Assembly (NCBI GenBank): GCA_037176905.1
Contig: JBBBWG010002225.1
Span: forward strand, 47,650-111,649
DNA: 64,000 nucleotides
Reading direction: 5' to 3'
From: Azolla pinnata
Lineage: Eukaryota; Streptophyta; Polypodiopsida; Salviniales; Salviniaceae
Positions within the stretch are counted from its first letter, which is position 1, and each line of letters starts with the position of its first letter. Below, in pieces: positions 33,181 through 46,149 of the stretch. The position numbers and the translations under genes were made by a program. The notes under the pieces are model-generated. The model saw only the letters and a program-made list of their open reading frames with translations, made no database searches and was not told the origin of the DNA.

Positions 33181-36100
33181 ATTTGTCTAAGGGGGGGATT
33201 GAGCCGATCATGCATCTTTCGCCGCCAGTTCTGGCACCAGAGCTGGTCCTCGCCCCTCTCTTGTGCCTGGGGAACGACCAACCAAACGCAGTCACGGCTA
33301 CTTTTGACCTATGGGCCAAGTTGGCGAGAGCCCAAAAGGCACGAAATCCATCTGGCTCGCGGCTAAAAATGTTTCTGTCTGCAATGCGTCGAAACTTGCT
33401 CTTCTCTGTCTCTCGACCTCGCCAGATGGGGCCCTACTTCCACAAAATATAGCTTGTCGCGGCCAATCTGACAAACAAAAAAGAACAAAAAAAAAAAGCC
33501 GCTATAGTTAGCGCCGGCCATCCTTCCGCCTGGTTCTTTTTTTTTTTTGCTCTCTTTTCTTTCGTCCTTTGTCTCTACTTGTCCCTCCTCGATCGATCGC
33601 TCGTACGGCGCCTCCAACATCCCCTCTCTTTTACGGCTCGCCCAATGATTCGACGCAGTTAGTACGCAAAGTACATCTTAAGAACATCGTTGCAACTCGG
33701 GGTCACTTTCGGGTAATGTGATCATCGTCGTTTGGTCGTCGTTGTCGCGGTATGCCGCCCTGCATCTCTCTGATTAGATGGCATTCATTGCGCCTTTCGC
33801 ATTTACTAAATCCACGGACACTTGTCGCGCGCTGATTAGCCGCCAGAAGCGCGAGGATGTGCAAAATGCACATACAACAATGCCTTATCCCAACCCATCA
33901 CATAAAAAGTCAAGAGTGTCCAAAACATCACAGTGTCCCCTAACAGAACTCTTTGAAAGGCTTTATTTAACAAGGACTTGTTTTTCTCTGGCAACTTCTT
34001 CTACAAAAAGCCGAATCGCGGCCAACTTTGGCCCACCAGACAGAGCCCGCCCCCAGAACTCCGGCCTACAAACCTCCACGTCGTCCGCTCCACGTGGCAA
34101 ACTTCGATTATTAAGGGGGGGGGGGGGGGGAAATGGAGACAAAAAAAATCTCGTCGAGATAAGGCTGCGTCACCCCCAATACACTGCTACTCTGAGGCCT
34201 TTGTTGGATTTAGTTAGGGTTTTGTCTTCTTCTGTGCTTAGCTAGCTAGCTAGTCACTTGGACCTTAACCCCCCTTTGCTCCACCTACCACCATCTTTGG
34301 CTAGTGTGTGCATGTATTAGCTAGCGACTCTGCCGCTAGATCCTTCCGGTTGTTGGCCCCTTCGACCCATCTGTTTGTCTGTCTATCTGTCTGTCTGCCT
34401 GTCTGTCTGTCTTGTCCGTCTGTCTGTTTGTCTGTTTTGCCTGTCGGAGCAACGACAAACTAACTGCAAGAAGCATGTCGCAGACTTCTGTGTTGCCACC
34501 GTCGAGACACGTATTTCATGTCCCCGGCACTCGATAGTCTGTAAGTCACATGGGACATGTCCACGACCTAGGAGCCGGATTCATTCTGCTTTGGAGCGAT
34601 CGAGAGCTCGCAAAGCGGAACAGAACAGTGCATCTGCGTGCAAATTGCAGCCGTTTCCTGTCCTCACATTCGTTATCTGCAACTTCATCCATACTGGAGA
34701 GACTCGTGCTTCCGGGAGACTGGATTTGACTGCATTTCTGCTTCCCTGGCGAGATTGGTTACGGCTGGATCTGCGTGGTCTCAGCACCTCCACAACCGCG
34801 CTCCGGCATTCCATTAAATGCTTAAAATAGATGTGTTGGAATCGTTGCGACAAAAAACAAAGTTGTTTTGGCTCACATGCAATGGTTTGTTTGCTTTGAT
34901 GTCATTGCAGGGAATTGTCAAACCTGTCGATGAATCGATGGAACCCGAAACCCTAAACTCTGGAAGAAGAAGAAGAAGAAGAAGAAGAGCCAGGATTCGA
35001 CAAAGCATTCAGCCAAAAAAAACCCTCATTCATTCAGAAAAGCTCACAATACAGAGCCACCGTTCGTTGTGTCTACTTTCTTTGTTAGCTGACTCCTTCT
35101 GTTTCCTTGTAATTCCTTCAGAGATGATCTTGGACATGGACCTATCCCTCCAGCACTAGACATACAAGCAAAATTACACGTTGGTTTAGGGTTTCGGGTT
35201 CAGGACTTTGCTGAGATTCTTGTTTAGAGAGGCTCAGGGTCGAACAATTCAAGAAGCTATCATGTAGACATACAAAGACAAATCAAAATGCATGCCTTAA
35301 GAGACTTAGCCTCAAATTTGATGAAAGATGTATTCTTCAGCCTCAAAAGCACAAAGATCATCTGTTTTTGTGTTCCATCAGTTCCTGAGGTAGCTCTTCT
35401 GTCTTTCAATTGCATCCAAAATAGTCAATCTTACATGAGAAGCATGCTTTATGTATGGACTTCTCAAAAGTAGATCTTAAAACTGGCATTTGCTGGATTT
35501 CTCAGCAAAGCAGACAACCTTTTGAGACAGAAATCATTTCCAAAATCACTTGAAATGGATAAAGGGCTGCAGACTAAACTTGTTATATATAGAACAGCCC
35601 TTTATCAGTAGGAAAGTAAACCAATTAATGATACATATGCATCATAACTCTTTTTGACTCTGCACAAAAATTGAGCTGTTTACATAAGACAAGGCGAGGT
35701 AGACATAATCGTCAAATTTCATTGTTAACACATTAGAGTACAGTAACAGGATTTACCGCAGCATAGGAACTCCAGTTTTTATTGTTGGTTGAAATGAAAT
35801 AGAAAAGACAGCATGAAAAATGATGAAGCAATTTACTGTACACGCTAGCAATCAAGACCATGCACACAAAAGGAAAACACTAGATGTGTTCAGATTACTA
35901 CTATTAAGCTCCACTCTTTTCCTCTCTTCAGATTTTATTTTTTTCTTTTTGTACATAATATGCTATTCAGTTAGGCTGACCTAAACTCTAGAGAACAGCT
36001 TTAGCCACCAACAAACTTGCAAAAACATGCCAATATTTGTCTTCAGCATAGAATTGATTTCACCTTGTTAATGCTCAGCATGAAGTGATACACTGAGAGT

Positions 36101-36438
36101 CTTAAGTTTGATGATATATATGAGTATATAACATGAGCAATCATGTCCCTTGCAAGGAGGCATGAACACATTGCTGATGATAGGGGGGGAAAAAGGAAAG
36201 AAAGCATGCAAGCAACACTTCCGGTTTAGGGTTTGGGGCATAGGGTGTTATGGGTTTGGAGTGGCACATGCTGCTGTGGGAGTCTAAACTTTATGCATCA
36301 GCTTCTGTAACATGGACTCCACATGTATATAGATTAACTCTTACAGGCTTGTGTCGTAGAATAGCCGTCGTCTACTGTACACTAGAAAAAGAAAAGAAAA
36401 CTATGAAGATGGCAACAGAAGGAAAAAAGCATAAGATT
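33181..36438. other. Intergenic, 3' flank of RKP; simple repeats and a hairpin, no coding gene recognised
   Basis: 33200-34300 is GC-richer and resembles promoter or leader sequence. It includes a run of 16 G at 34115-34130, and a (CTGT/CTGC)n tract lies at about 34372-34440. TGCATTGCAG at about 34905 looks like an intron acceptor, and GAAACCCTAAACTCTGG followed by (GAA)n lies at 34945-34985, so an unrecognised non-coding or poorly conserved transcript on the + strand is possible. The frames at 33778-34245 and 34375-34830 match no family I know. Confidence 0.35.
35558..35606. repeat. 12-bp perfect hairpin with 25-nt loop
   Basis: GATAAAGGGCTG at 35558-35569 pairs perfectly with CAGCCCTTTATC at 35595-35606. 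The stem is too short for a typical plant microRNA precursor. It might be a MITE footprint or part of an RNA 3' end. Confidence 0.8.
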
Positions 36439-39400
36439 TTACAGCGAATCCATCTTCACCAACAAACCGCTTTTTTTAATCTCAGATTCATTCGGCATCC
36501 CCGATGCGATTTCATTGTGTATCACTGACATAGAGTGCAAGTCTTGGACAGTCGCATTGCAGAAGAAGCAGCGCTGGTTATTGAGAAGATGCCTCGAAAT
36601 GCAACGCATGCAAGATTTGTGGTTGCAAGGAGAAAATATAGTATCAATCTCACATGCATAACAAATGCTGCAAATATCCTCCTCTTCATTGGCAGTATTT
36701 TCTGTACAAAAAAAGTCTCCATCTGTATCTCTCTTATCTCTCTCTCTCTCTCTGGCAGTATTAATACACAAGTGATATGAAGTTTCAAATTGTCAAGTCA
36801 ACATTCCGTTATATTGTATATCTGTCAAGATACTCTAGAAAGTCCACATAAGAAACCATTCCTCCATACTATTATTCAATCAAGAAACCCAAAATTAGCA
36901 GCCATGACACATCGGTGTCCAGAATATGATTCTAATGCTGTCAACAACGAGAAAACAACAAGGGAACAGGTAAGAATTCAAGAATCTATCTGTGCGAGGA
37001 GGAAGTCTAAAAATCATGCTTCAGTACTTTTTGGATCCCTGCCTTCGATTGTAGCTTCGCAGCTAAATTTGGAATTAAAACGACAATCTATTCATGTGTC
37101 AGGCTGGTTACCCTCGCAGAGATATGCCGAACTTCCTGCTTTGGGTAAGGGAATTTGCGTTTGCGGCGTAAACCCTTTTTTAAGCCGGACAGCAACAACA
37201 TTAATGCGTCGAAGAAGGTGTCAGTTAATTGGAGCACCTTTTCCAGTATCTAAGATTGTCACACAACCTTATATGATAGGGTGGTTAAAGTTCTAACATC
37301 CTCAATGAAAACCCATTGAAAAGGTGACAAAACACACGCACCCATGGTTGTGATATAAATATCCACATAGATTGGCCATGAAATACTGGCATCTTCCTTA
37401 GACAAGTGTCTCCGTTTTAAAATCATCCCTACCCTCGCCCACCAAAGAAACGCATTTGTTGCATATTCTTCGCTCTTTCTTTCCCTAACAAGGGAAAATA
37501 TATCTAGAACTTGAAATTCCATGGGACAAGTTGGTCTTAAAAGAGTAAGTATATCAGAGTGCATCGCAAGCACCATCAGCATGAAGCAACAATGCCCACT
37601 TTCAGGCTCTAAGTGAAAAGAGTAGAGGACTTTCACTCCCATGTGGGGGATAACCAGAGGGATTGACCTAGTAGGTACAACACATCCACATACTTGTTTA
37701 TCTTGATAACATAATCTTGGTCTCTAAAGCTAGTACAAGTTTACCGAGAGCATCTTCCTCCACTAGATGGCTAGTGATAACATCAAGGACTCACTTGACC
37801 CTAAGAAAGATTGATACGTGAATCTTCCACATATTATGCTGATTGCAAAGAAAGGTATCTTCAATGTGACAAGGGTTCAGAATGAGGTAGTTGATTTCCT
37901 TACCATCTAGGAATTAAATTAACCACCATCATTATTCGTTTCCCTCACAGAGCCCAAGCTGCCAAGAATCATCTTACTAGGTCAAAAGCCATGTTTCTAC
38001 TAATCAGTGGACGGCAGATCTCTTATCTGCACAAATTATTAGGTATCACTGTGGAATGGAGACACCGAGCACCCTCTTTGTAGCACTGAACAACAGTTAC
38101 CCCTAAAGCTACAAGGAGCATCGACTTTATATTTACAAAGCTCCACAGATTGAGTAACTTCCAAGAACTGTGATAAAAAACTATCTACCCCATACGGCGA
38201 GGGAGGAAAGATAGTATGCTATTGCCTCATTAGCAAATATGCTGGCCTCCAAGTCTCACCAGACCGAGTTTATATTTACAAGCTCCAGAGATTGAGAGGC
38301 AATAGTTAACTTTGCCCTCATGTGTATTCCAAGGACTATCAACTCCATACAGGGAGGGAGGAAAGACAGTATACTGTCACCTCATTGGCAAATATGCTTA
38401 CCCCCAAATCTCACCAGATCGAAGTACAATGTGACTGTTAAACGCATGACATTTTGGCCTCAGCCATACAACCTCATCAACTGAGACACATTTAGTATAG
38501 ACGTGAAGATTTCTATCACAGATCTACTTAAACATAACCATCAAAAACATGGGCCACAACATCTTGCTTGGACCTTTATTGACCACATTTATGCTTAGCA
38601 CTTATATCATGTACATTCTATCTGTTTATATCGAGACATTTTAATCTCTTAGACTTGCATAGAAATCCTTACCATAGTCATAATTTACTGCAATTGCATC
38701 TTGCATATTCCCTTTTCGTGCAGCTGAAACCTCTTTGAGGTGTGTTACAAACTCCTGTAGGTTGGGCAGCCTTGCAAGAGAAGGGTCCCCTTTGAACTGT
38801 CCAAACTGTAGCATAGATGTAAATATATGAGTCTATAAATAAATGGAGTGAATGTTGTATTGTTACACTGAAATAAGAGTCCTTACCCAGTTGACTAATA
38901 CAAGAGACTCAAAATTTCTTACAGCTACCGATGAAACATCAACATTGAGTAATGTCGATGCCAAATCATGCTGTATGTCCTCATTTGTGACGTTTGCTGT
39001 GGAAAGATTCAGGACTATTCCAACAAGAGGAGCCAAAATCATTGCTCTGTTTATCTTCTCTACAGAATACCCTTGATGCCTAAGCGCACTGTAAAAGAAA
39101 TGCAAAATGAATACTTGCCTAAATAAAAAGAAAACGTGTTCTCTTGTTGACATCTCAAAGTGAATAATGCCGAAAAGTTGCCTTTTCTAAATGCAGGAGT
39201 AAACATAAAAGTTCCCACTTGCCTTTCAAAGAAATTTGCTTCAGCTGTAGATGTATTATGGTTCAAGACAAACATCATCAATTCACAAAGCCTTACGAGG
39301 TTCATTTCAGGGCCACACAAAAATGCTTGTGGAAGCTCCCGGGTGAAAAACTCTAGGATCCTCTCTAAGTTGCAGGAGAGTTCAAACATTATAGAACACT

Positions 39401-42400
39401 TTCTCTGTTGCAAATCCACAACCTGCTCAAAGATGAATCAATGCCACTAATATATTAGATGAACCAAGCAGTCTAATCCCTCCAAACAACACATTTGGAG
39501 CCCTGCTTCTGTAACCATCACATTGGTCTCTGTGCATTTATCACTTGTGTCCTTGGAAAAGAAATGATGAAATAAAACATTTACTATGTAACTATTTACC
39601 TGACGCTGCTCACGGTGGTCTTGCATATCCTTCACTGAAACTGAGAACTCTGTGATAGTCCAGTTTAGCGTGTTGAAGAGACGGTTAAGGAAAGATGAAA
39701 ACAGCTTTTCATCCTCGATACATTTCTGCCTTAACAGATTCTGGAAATTATGCAAAGGAAATTATTATAAATTCATGCAAATCGCAGATTGACAATTATT
39801 CAACTGAGAGTTCTGATGCCATTACCTGAAAAACCAAAGAGCATGACTCCCCATGTGTGGATGACTTCGAAGATCCAAAGCCTGTCCCTTTACACAGCCT
39901 CAACAATATATTTGTGACAGGAATCCAAAACCTATTATCGAATGCTGACAGTAGTGCAGCTGGCATGATCCCAGTAGCAGAAACATTTGATTCAAATGCG
40001 ACAACATGCTCCTTGTATTGCACCAAAACAGAGATGGATTGCAGAAGAGCATCTCGTATATCTGAATTTGCTATTCTTGTATCATTGAAGTGTGTCACCA
40101 AGAAAGTAATCTAAGAGCAATCAAAATGAACATCGTATTATACAGCTGTCTATACAATATGCTAACATGTGATAATGCTCCAAATAAACATGATTACCAG
40201 AGAGAAACTTCACAAATAACTCATAAGATTAGCAATTACAATTACATTTTAAAATAATTTCTATCATTGAAACAATGTACTTACAAGAGGAGAAAGCCCT
40301 TGTTGTAATAGAGCTGTAGGAGAAACAAATAGTGGATCACTGCGTCGTAATGCATGAAAGCAATCCAACTAACAAGCAAACATTTGATCAGTTGCAACCA
40401 CAAAAAGCAAAGTTTAAGCTAGTACCATAACCCCTAAGAGGGCACACTATGCATTACCTATGTGGTGGGGATACACTTTACTATCTAATCAGTTATTACT
40501 TTAGTAAGAAGATCCTTTATTTATGATCCACAAAGAGACCAATATGTGCTGCTGCAAGATTTTGTTCTTTTCTAATAATAGCGTTTTGGGCTTTGTATCT
40601 TCATCATCTCCTGTCTTATTTTGGTCTTCTACGTTCTGATCTTACAATGATCATGATTGTGCTGACTGCAGATCTACCAGTGAGGAGAATATGACATAGA
40701 CGAGTTATACTACCCCATGCGTACATGACAATCAGCGCAAGCATGTAAATTAACAGGCTTCTAAATCTTACAACATGAAAAGTTTGAGTGACAGCCAATA
40801 ATATAGCCTAATGAAGCCTCATTTGTAGAAAGGGGGTAGCAGGTTGATGCTCACTAATTCACAAATAACCTGAGGATACATAACAAGGAGTTTTACTTAC
40901 CAAAGTGTCAACATAGTATTCTGGTACAAAAACAAATAATGAATCCTTCTTACTCAGCACTAAAAGCAACTGGACAATCCACATGCATGTTGCAAACATG
41001 CCTCTTTGCTTCCATTTGGAAAAGAGTGAGACTTTGTACCTGAAAGGAATCAGATATACATTAAAGAACTCTAAATGCAATTGAACTTAAAACATAAATA
41101 GTAAGAAAAAAAAAAAGTTGATTCCACGATCAAGTGCCCACCAAGTGCTTTGCCGAACACACTCAATCAGATCCTCTCTGTAAACAGCTCTAGCCTCCTT
41201 CAACCGCTTCATCAAATCAGTAGATATCTTTTCATTGCGTATTTGTCTGTCTGTATCATCTAGTTGTGTAATTGCTTGCAATTGATGTTGCAAGTAGTAT
41301 GATGCCTGTTGGAAATCCAAAAAACTTTATTATCCCATAATAAAAGGAGATGAGAACAACATATTCTTCATTTATTCATGGCATAGTTATTCCTGCCCAG
41401 GTCAGGAAAAAAAACTGAAAGCTTTCTTTCATCAAATCCACAATATAATTTATCATATTTGATTTACATATTCAGTAAAGTACAGCACTAGCCACACGTC
41501 CACATCTAATTCTTGGTGCTTTTTGAAAGGCAAATATTTGAGATAATTACCTGCTTGAAGTTAGGAGCGACTCCTAAATGATACAGTAGTACCATTATGT
41601 CCAACAACTCTTCTTCGCGAACTGTATCTGAAGAGAATGCCTTAGAGATGCTTCTGTTCCGTGAATCATAATAAGGAGGACTCCTGAAAATAAGGTCAAC
41701 CCTCCCACTTGAACTTGGCTTCTCTTCTTCATCCTCAGTGCAATTCCGTCTGCTATGCTCAGGCCTTGACGTTCCACTGTTTTCGCTAACACTACTCACA
41801 TGTATGTTATACCCTTTGTTAAGAACTCGTACAGACTCTTTATTGCAGCTAACTGAGCTGCCTAATGTTCCTGAGCAGCAGCCAGGCTTTTGCTTTCCTA
41901 GATGCGTGACCTTCCTATCACTCTCTTCTTCCATACACCCTTCCTCCCAAACTATTGTATCATAATCATCTGGTGCCAGGGCACGTGCCTTGCATAGATG
42001 ACTAAATGTTCCACCAAGCCTCGCGAACTCATGGATGTACGAATCTGCATCTAGAAACAACTGCATACTGAAAGCTCTTTCCCCGCCCCTATGCAAGAAA
42101 GGAACTGATAAATCTTGAGCTTTGCCTGCAGTTCTGATGTTGCTTCCAGCGTATCCCTCAGACAAGAAACGAAGAAGTACAGTGTATACTGTCATTAACA
42201 CTGAATTATCAGACAATCCTGGAGGCGGTACATTACGTGCTGCTCCCTTGTTTTTGCAAACAAGATACCTCAAAAATGACATAAAAACTGATCCAGATGG
42301 ATGTGTTATACTCGACTTTGGAAAGAGAGATGATCCAGAGTCTACAAGCCGAGGTTCAGCATTAGATGGTACAAACTCCAGTAAGCACTGAGATAATTCC

Positions 42401-44031
42401 CAATGAAGCTCCTCAACCTGATAGAGTACGCAACCAATCCAAAGTCAAACTTAGAAGCACCACCAGGTGAAATGTGTCAGATTGTACTATAGAAAAGTTG
42501 CACCAAAAAAGAAAATAGATGAACTTACTTTGCTAATAGATTTGGACAATGCTTGAGCAGTCTGCCTCATGTTATTCTCTGTGCAAGAATCCTCTCGAGA
42601 TCCTGGCCACCACACCGTTGGCATCAGCTTCTCAAGATCATACTTGTTTGGACCCTTCCTTGAAAGCAACCCCTCTAGACACAGTTCAAAAGTTTCTGAC
42701 CCACACCATTGTGCCAGAAAGTCCTGTTTTCGGATCAAATGGCATGCTAAAGCTAAGTACGGATATGAACCTGTGTATGGAGACTCAGAAAGAATAATAG
42801 GAGATGTTCTGCAACCAAATGCAAGACCTTCCATTATCTCACATATGCAGTCACACATTCTTCTCGAGTCCAGAAAGGATAATATTGTTTCTAATGCAAT
42901 GTCTACACTTGCAACATCATGAGGCGGTTGGTACCTATACAAGTCCATCAAGAATGGAACAAGGGCCCCCCATATAACATATTCTACAATCTGGGAATCC
43001 AACATGAGTAAGCTTGCAAGAGGGCGACAAATCTCTCTCCGGACAAGAATAGAGTCTTCTCCGAGTGTTTTTAAACGCTTCAACCTGTCAATTGGAGCCA
43101 TCGCAGCAATCGCTTCTTTACTGTCTAGCTGCAGCAATCTTCTCAGACAGCCTAAAAGAAATTGAGCTCTCATCAACGGATTGATGAGGTGGTTCCCATC
43201 CTTCAATACTGGAGGAGCTTGTATTGGTTCATAGCCTTTCATCGGATATCTGAATGGCCTTGCACCGAAATTTAGATCACACCTCTCGCCTTGAGACAAA
43301 GAGATGGCAGGGTAATAAGGAAGCTTCAGCTCTGGTTTTCCTACCTCCGTGAATGCAATGCCAAGAGAGGCTCCATTCCTTAAAAAGGAAATTTCACCTT
43401 CATCTAAATTAATGCAGCATCCAATCACATCTCCTGTGACCCAAAGCTGGCCATATGGATGCCAAGATACACTCCATTTCCTCACTCTTCTTCCATCATA
43501 TGCATATGAGTCTGCAGAATCACCTACACCCTCTTCTCTGGTAAAGCGACATGTTCTCGTTGCCCATCCTAACTGCTGTATACCTGCGGTCTCAAGGGTG
43601 ACTTCGTACATCCATTTCCCACTTGACACGCAAGCATTTGCACGAATACTGCTGAATGCTGCCTGACTTTCGATGACAGCTCCTTGTCTGATCAGTTTAA
43701 TATCCCCTACAGCACTCACCTTATCCACTGCCACAATAGCATCATTAGCTCCATTATTTAGTACGATGATACCTTCTCTGCTAGCCTTTTCTTCAATATG
43801 ATGTTTTTGGAACTCCATTTGCAGATATAAATTCAGGCTTTCGAGGTTCAGTTGATTATCCAGAAAGAGAGGTTTGGTACTATCTGAATCCACATCCAGC
43901 ACATAGTTGAGGCTTTGCTCCTTTGAATCTGCTGTGCTTTTATCATGGCCAACATCCAAATCATGAAGGAGAACAGATAAACCGGTTGGAAGGCCCCTAG
44001 GGCACATATCTCTTCGGAACCTTTCCATCAT
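36439..44031 (-). CDS. RKP: RKP/KPC1-type RING E3 ubiquitin ligase with SPRY domain, 11 exons, 1333 aa
   Basis: Exons (- strand): 42529-44031, 41551-42417, 41142-41305, 40901-41039, 40285-40368, 39826-40110, 39600-39740, 39223-39422, 38887-39088, 38673-38805, 36439-36722. All phases close to give 1333 residues; Arabidopsis RKP has about 1280. The SPRY domain lies at about residues 137-260 ([40 protein letters not shown]). A C-terminal C3HC4 RING is complete ([20 protein letters not shown] then CMRC...RCFFC). The middle carries RKP-specific phrases such as [25 protein letters not shown] and [10 protein letters not shown]. The human relative KPC1 (RNF123) ubiquitinates p27; Arabidopsis RKP acts on the CDK inhibitor KRP1, so a cytosolic cell-cycle role is expected. 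Intron 8 uses a GC donor (AG|GCAAGT), and intron 10 is ~1.95 kb and carries plastid DNA. The 5' end could have an untranslated exon: an acceptor-like CAG stands just before 44047. Confidence 0.93.
36895..37249 (+). pseudogene. chlN: Nuclear plastid insertion: fragment of chlN in RKP intron 10
   Basis: The + strand reads [16 protein letters not shown], then [34 protein letters not shown] and [20 protein letters not shown], ending GAPFPV. This is the central part of ChlN, the N subunit of light-independent protochlorophyllide reductase, which is plastid-encoded in bryophytes, lycophytes, ferns and gymnosperms and absent from flowering-plant plastids. About 118 codons remain open with no stop. 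Both ends stop abruptly in unrelated sequence, and the fragment lies antisense inside an RKP intron, so it is a NUPT and not a working gene. One residue (ICVCGVNPF, where the family usually has YVCGVNPF) differs at a conserved place. It looks fairly young. Confidence 0.9.
38118..38430. repeat. ~155-bp diverged tandem duplication in RKP intron 10
   Basis: Copies starting at about 38118 and 38269 share TTTATATTTACAA, GGGAGGAAAGAYAGTAT, CAAATATGCT and AATCTCACCAGA/AGTCTCACCAGA. It is probably part of a transposon remnant that also supplies the open frame at 37259-37642 (-), whose protein I do not recognise. Confidence 0.65.
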
Positions 44032-46140
44032 ATCTCACTCTATATACCTGATCTAGTGAAGAACTGGTATTTGTCCAGCTCCTGCTGAAGTTTGGCAAAC
44101 AATAAATAACAAATCCAATCATTCAGAGATACACAGATCATCCAATCCGTCCACAGAATGCTTCACCCGGTCTTTTCCCATACTTTAGTGATTATTGATA
44201 AAATTTAGAGTAGCACTCCCACTGGGAATCTGCAACGACTGAATTAAAAAAGTTGAACTACCAGCATTTCTCAGCATTTACCGTGTTGGAAGCAAAAGAG
44301 TAAGCAACCTTCAGATCCCGAATAGAAACAATAGAGCCAGGCTCCCAGATTCTGGCAGTCAAAGTGTGCACCAAAAAGACTGTATGTTTCTGCAGTTATT
44401 TACACTCTCCCTGTAATGCATGCAGTCCTCCCGAAGTGTGTATTCTAGCAGAACATCTGTAAACTGAACTCACTAGTCTTTTATGGTAGCACATCAGTTA
44501 GACAATCATCATGGATAGCCTGCCAGTGAAAAACAAAATAAACTCTTTACTTGGTGGAAATAAATAACTTTCCAGTCCCAGAAACCAAAATAAGAATGAG
44601 CGTGACATCTTTCCAATTTGGTATATGCAAGATAGCTCTCTCCCCTCTCCCTCGCTATGAACTAGAGTTCAATCAAACTATGATAGAAACAGAAAAAATT
44701 CACACCGTAGACACCAGATACCAATCAACAGAGAGATTATCACAGAATTCTCATGAAAATCAAATGTCGTGGCCAAAAAGAGATTTTTGTGAAATAATCT
44801 GAGACATGTTTCCAATGTACAAGAAAGGGAGACGTGTCAATTTCATATTCCAGATTCGATTGAACGCTTTCTGGTTTTGGGTAGCCCTTCGCCACATTGA
44901 AAGCTAAACATCACATCTACGACATCATTGTATGAGGAAGCTTATTCCTTACCAATATCTGAATCAATCACCTACAACTACAATGTTTTCAGACACATAG
45001 AGGAGCTCCGAAGTTATAGGGAGTTTGCAAGTGCCTCCCCAAACAGGACATAAATCAAATTTGATGTCCATTTTTCTTTTGAGACATTACAATAGAGACT
45101 TGCATTAGATTTTTTGCATGCATTTGTATCTAGATCGAACACTTAATCACGATGCTTAGGGCTTAGAGCTCCATAGAGTATTATTAGATTGTCAAAAACG
45201 TATTGTGCATGCCTACCCGAACTAGACTCCTGTACTGATTTGATGCCCAGTTTTCTTCTGGGCCATTTCAATCGACACTTCCATTGGGCTTTATTCACAT
45301 ATTTCTTTCACATCATTCCATGAACAATAGAATTTGTTTACGTCACTCCCTTGTTCACAGGGTCTTTCCATTCTTTGCGTTCTTATTTTCATCCTTTGTG
45401 TCGGAAGTCTTGCCCCTGATCAATCAATGATACAGACAGAACAGGCGGATTCTCTGCTTCTCAGAAAACGCAACGGCGAGAATTCGAATACAGACGCAAC
45501 TACCGGCCAAGGAACAGAATGAGCGAGCCAAGGCATCCGAAGAAGGGCGTGGAGCTCTATGAGCAGAGAGGAGAGGAGAGGAGAAAGAAGGATTGTGCGT
45601 TCATCTTCGTGATCGGACGGAAGGAAGAGGAGCAAGTCGAGCCAGAAGGGGCGAAGGGGCGACAAACCGGGGAAAGAAGAAACCCTAAGGATAGGGAAGC
45701 CAGAAAACGAAGAACGGAATGGAAAAGGAAGCGGCGACAGAGAGAGAGAGAGAGGGAGAGGGAGAGGGAGAGGATATAAATACCTGCAGAAAAAGGAAGG
45801 TTACCGCGATGGAGACGGAACTAGCGACGGGCCCCGAGAGTCGAGTCGATTCGATTCGATGGAAGGAATGGCGGCGGCGGGCGCAGAGAAAGGCAGCAAG
45901 AAAGGAAGGAAGGGAGGAAAGGAAGGAAGGAAGGGAGGCGAGAAAGAAAGGAAGGGAGGAAAGGCTCGGTGCTTCCTCCTCCGCCTCCTCTTCTCGCTCT
46001 TCCTCCTTCGCTCGCGCTCTGCGTCTTCTGCGTCTTCTCCTGCGTCTTCTGCGGTCTTCTGCGTCTTCTCCTTCGTCTTCTCCTTCGTCTTCTTCGTCGC
46101 CCTCTTTCCTTCTTTCCTTTCCCCCAAAAAGAACGAGAAT
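44032..46140 (-). promoter_or_regulatory. RKP leader and promoter region
   Basis: On the - strand TATTTATATCC (about 45772-45782) is followed by a long CT-rich stretch (about 45725-45772) and CTTAGGGTTTC (near 45684), an arrangement typical of a plant TATA box, pyrimidine-rich leader and telobox. If transcription starts near 45740, the ~1.7 kb to the Met at 44031 must contain a 5'-UTR intron, consistent with the acceptor-like GATCAG at 44048-44053. The donor was not identified. No other gene was seen here. Confidence 0.4.
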
Positions 46141-46149
46141 CTCACAGCG

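Noticed and set aside
36895-37249. A functional nuclear chlN gene
   Set aside because: Only the central third of the protein is present, the N-terminal cysteine ligands and C-terminal part are missing, and it lies inside an intron of another gene.
37259-37642. 127-codon - strand frame in RKP intron 10
   Set aside because: Composition looks like an old transposon protein, but no motif could be named. It is not part of RKP because the exon 10 to exon 11 join closes without it.
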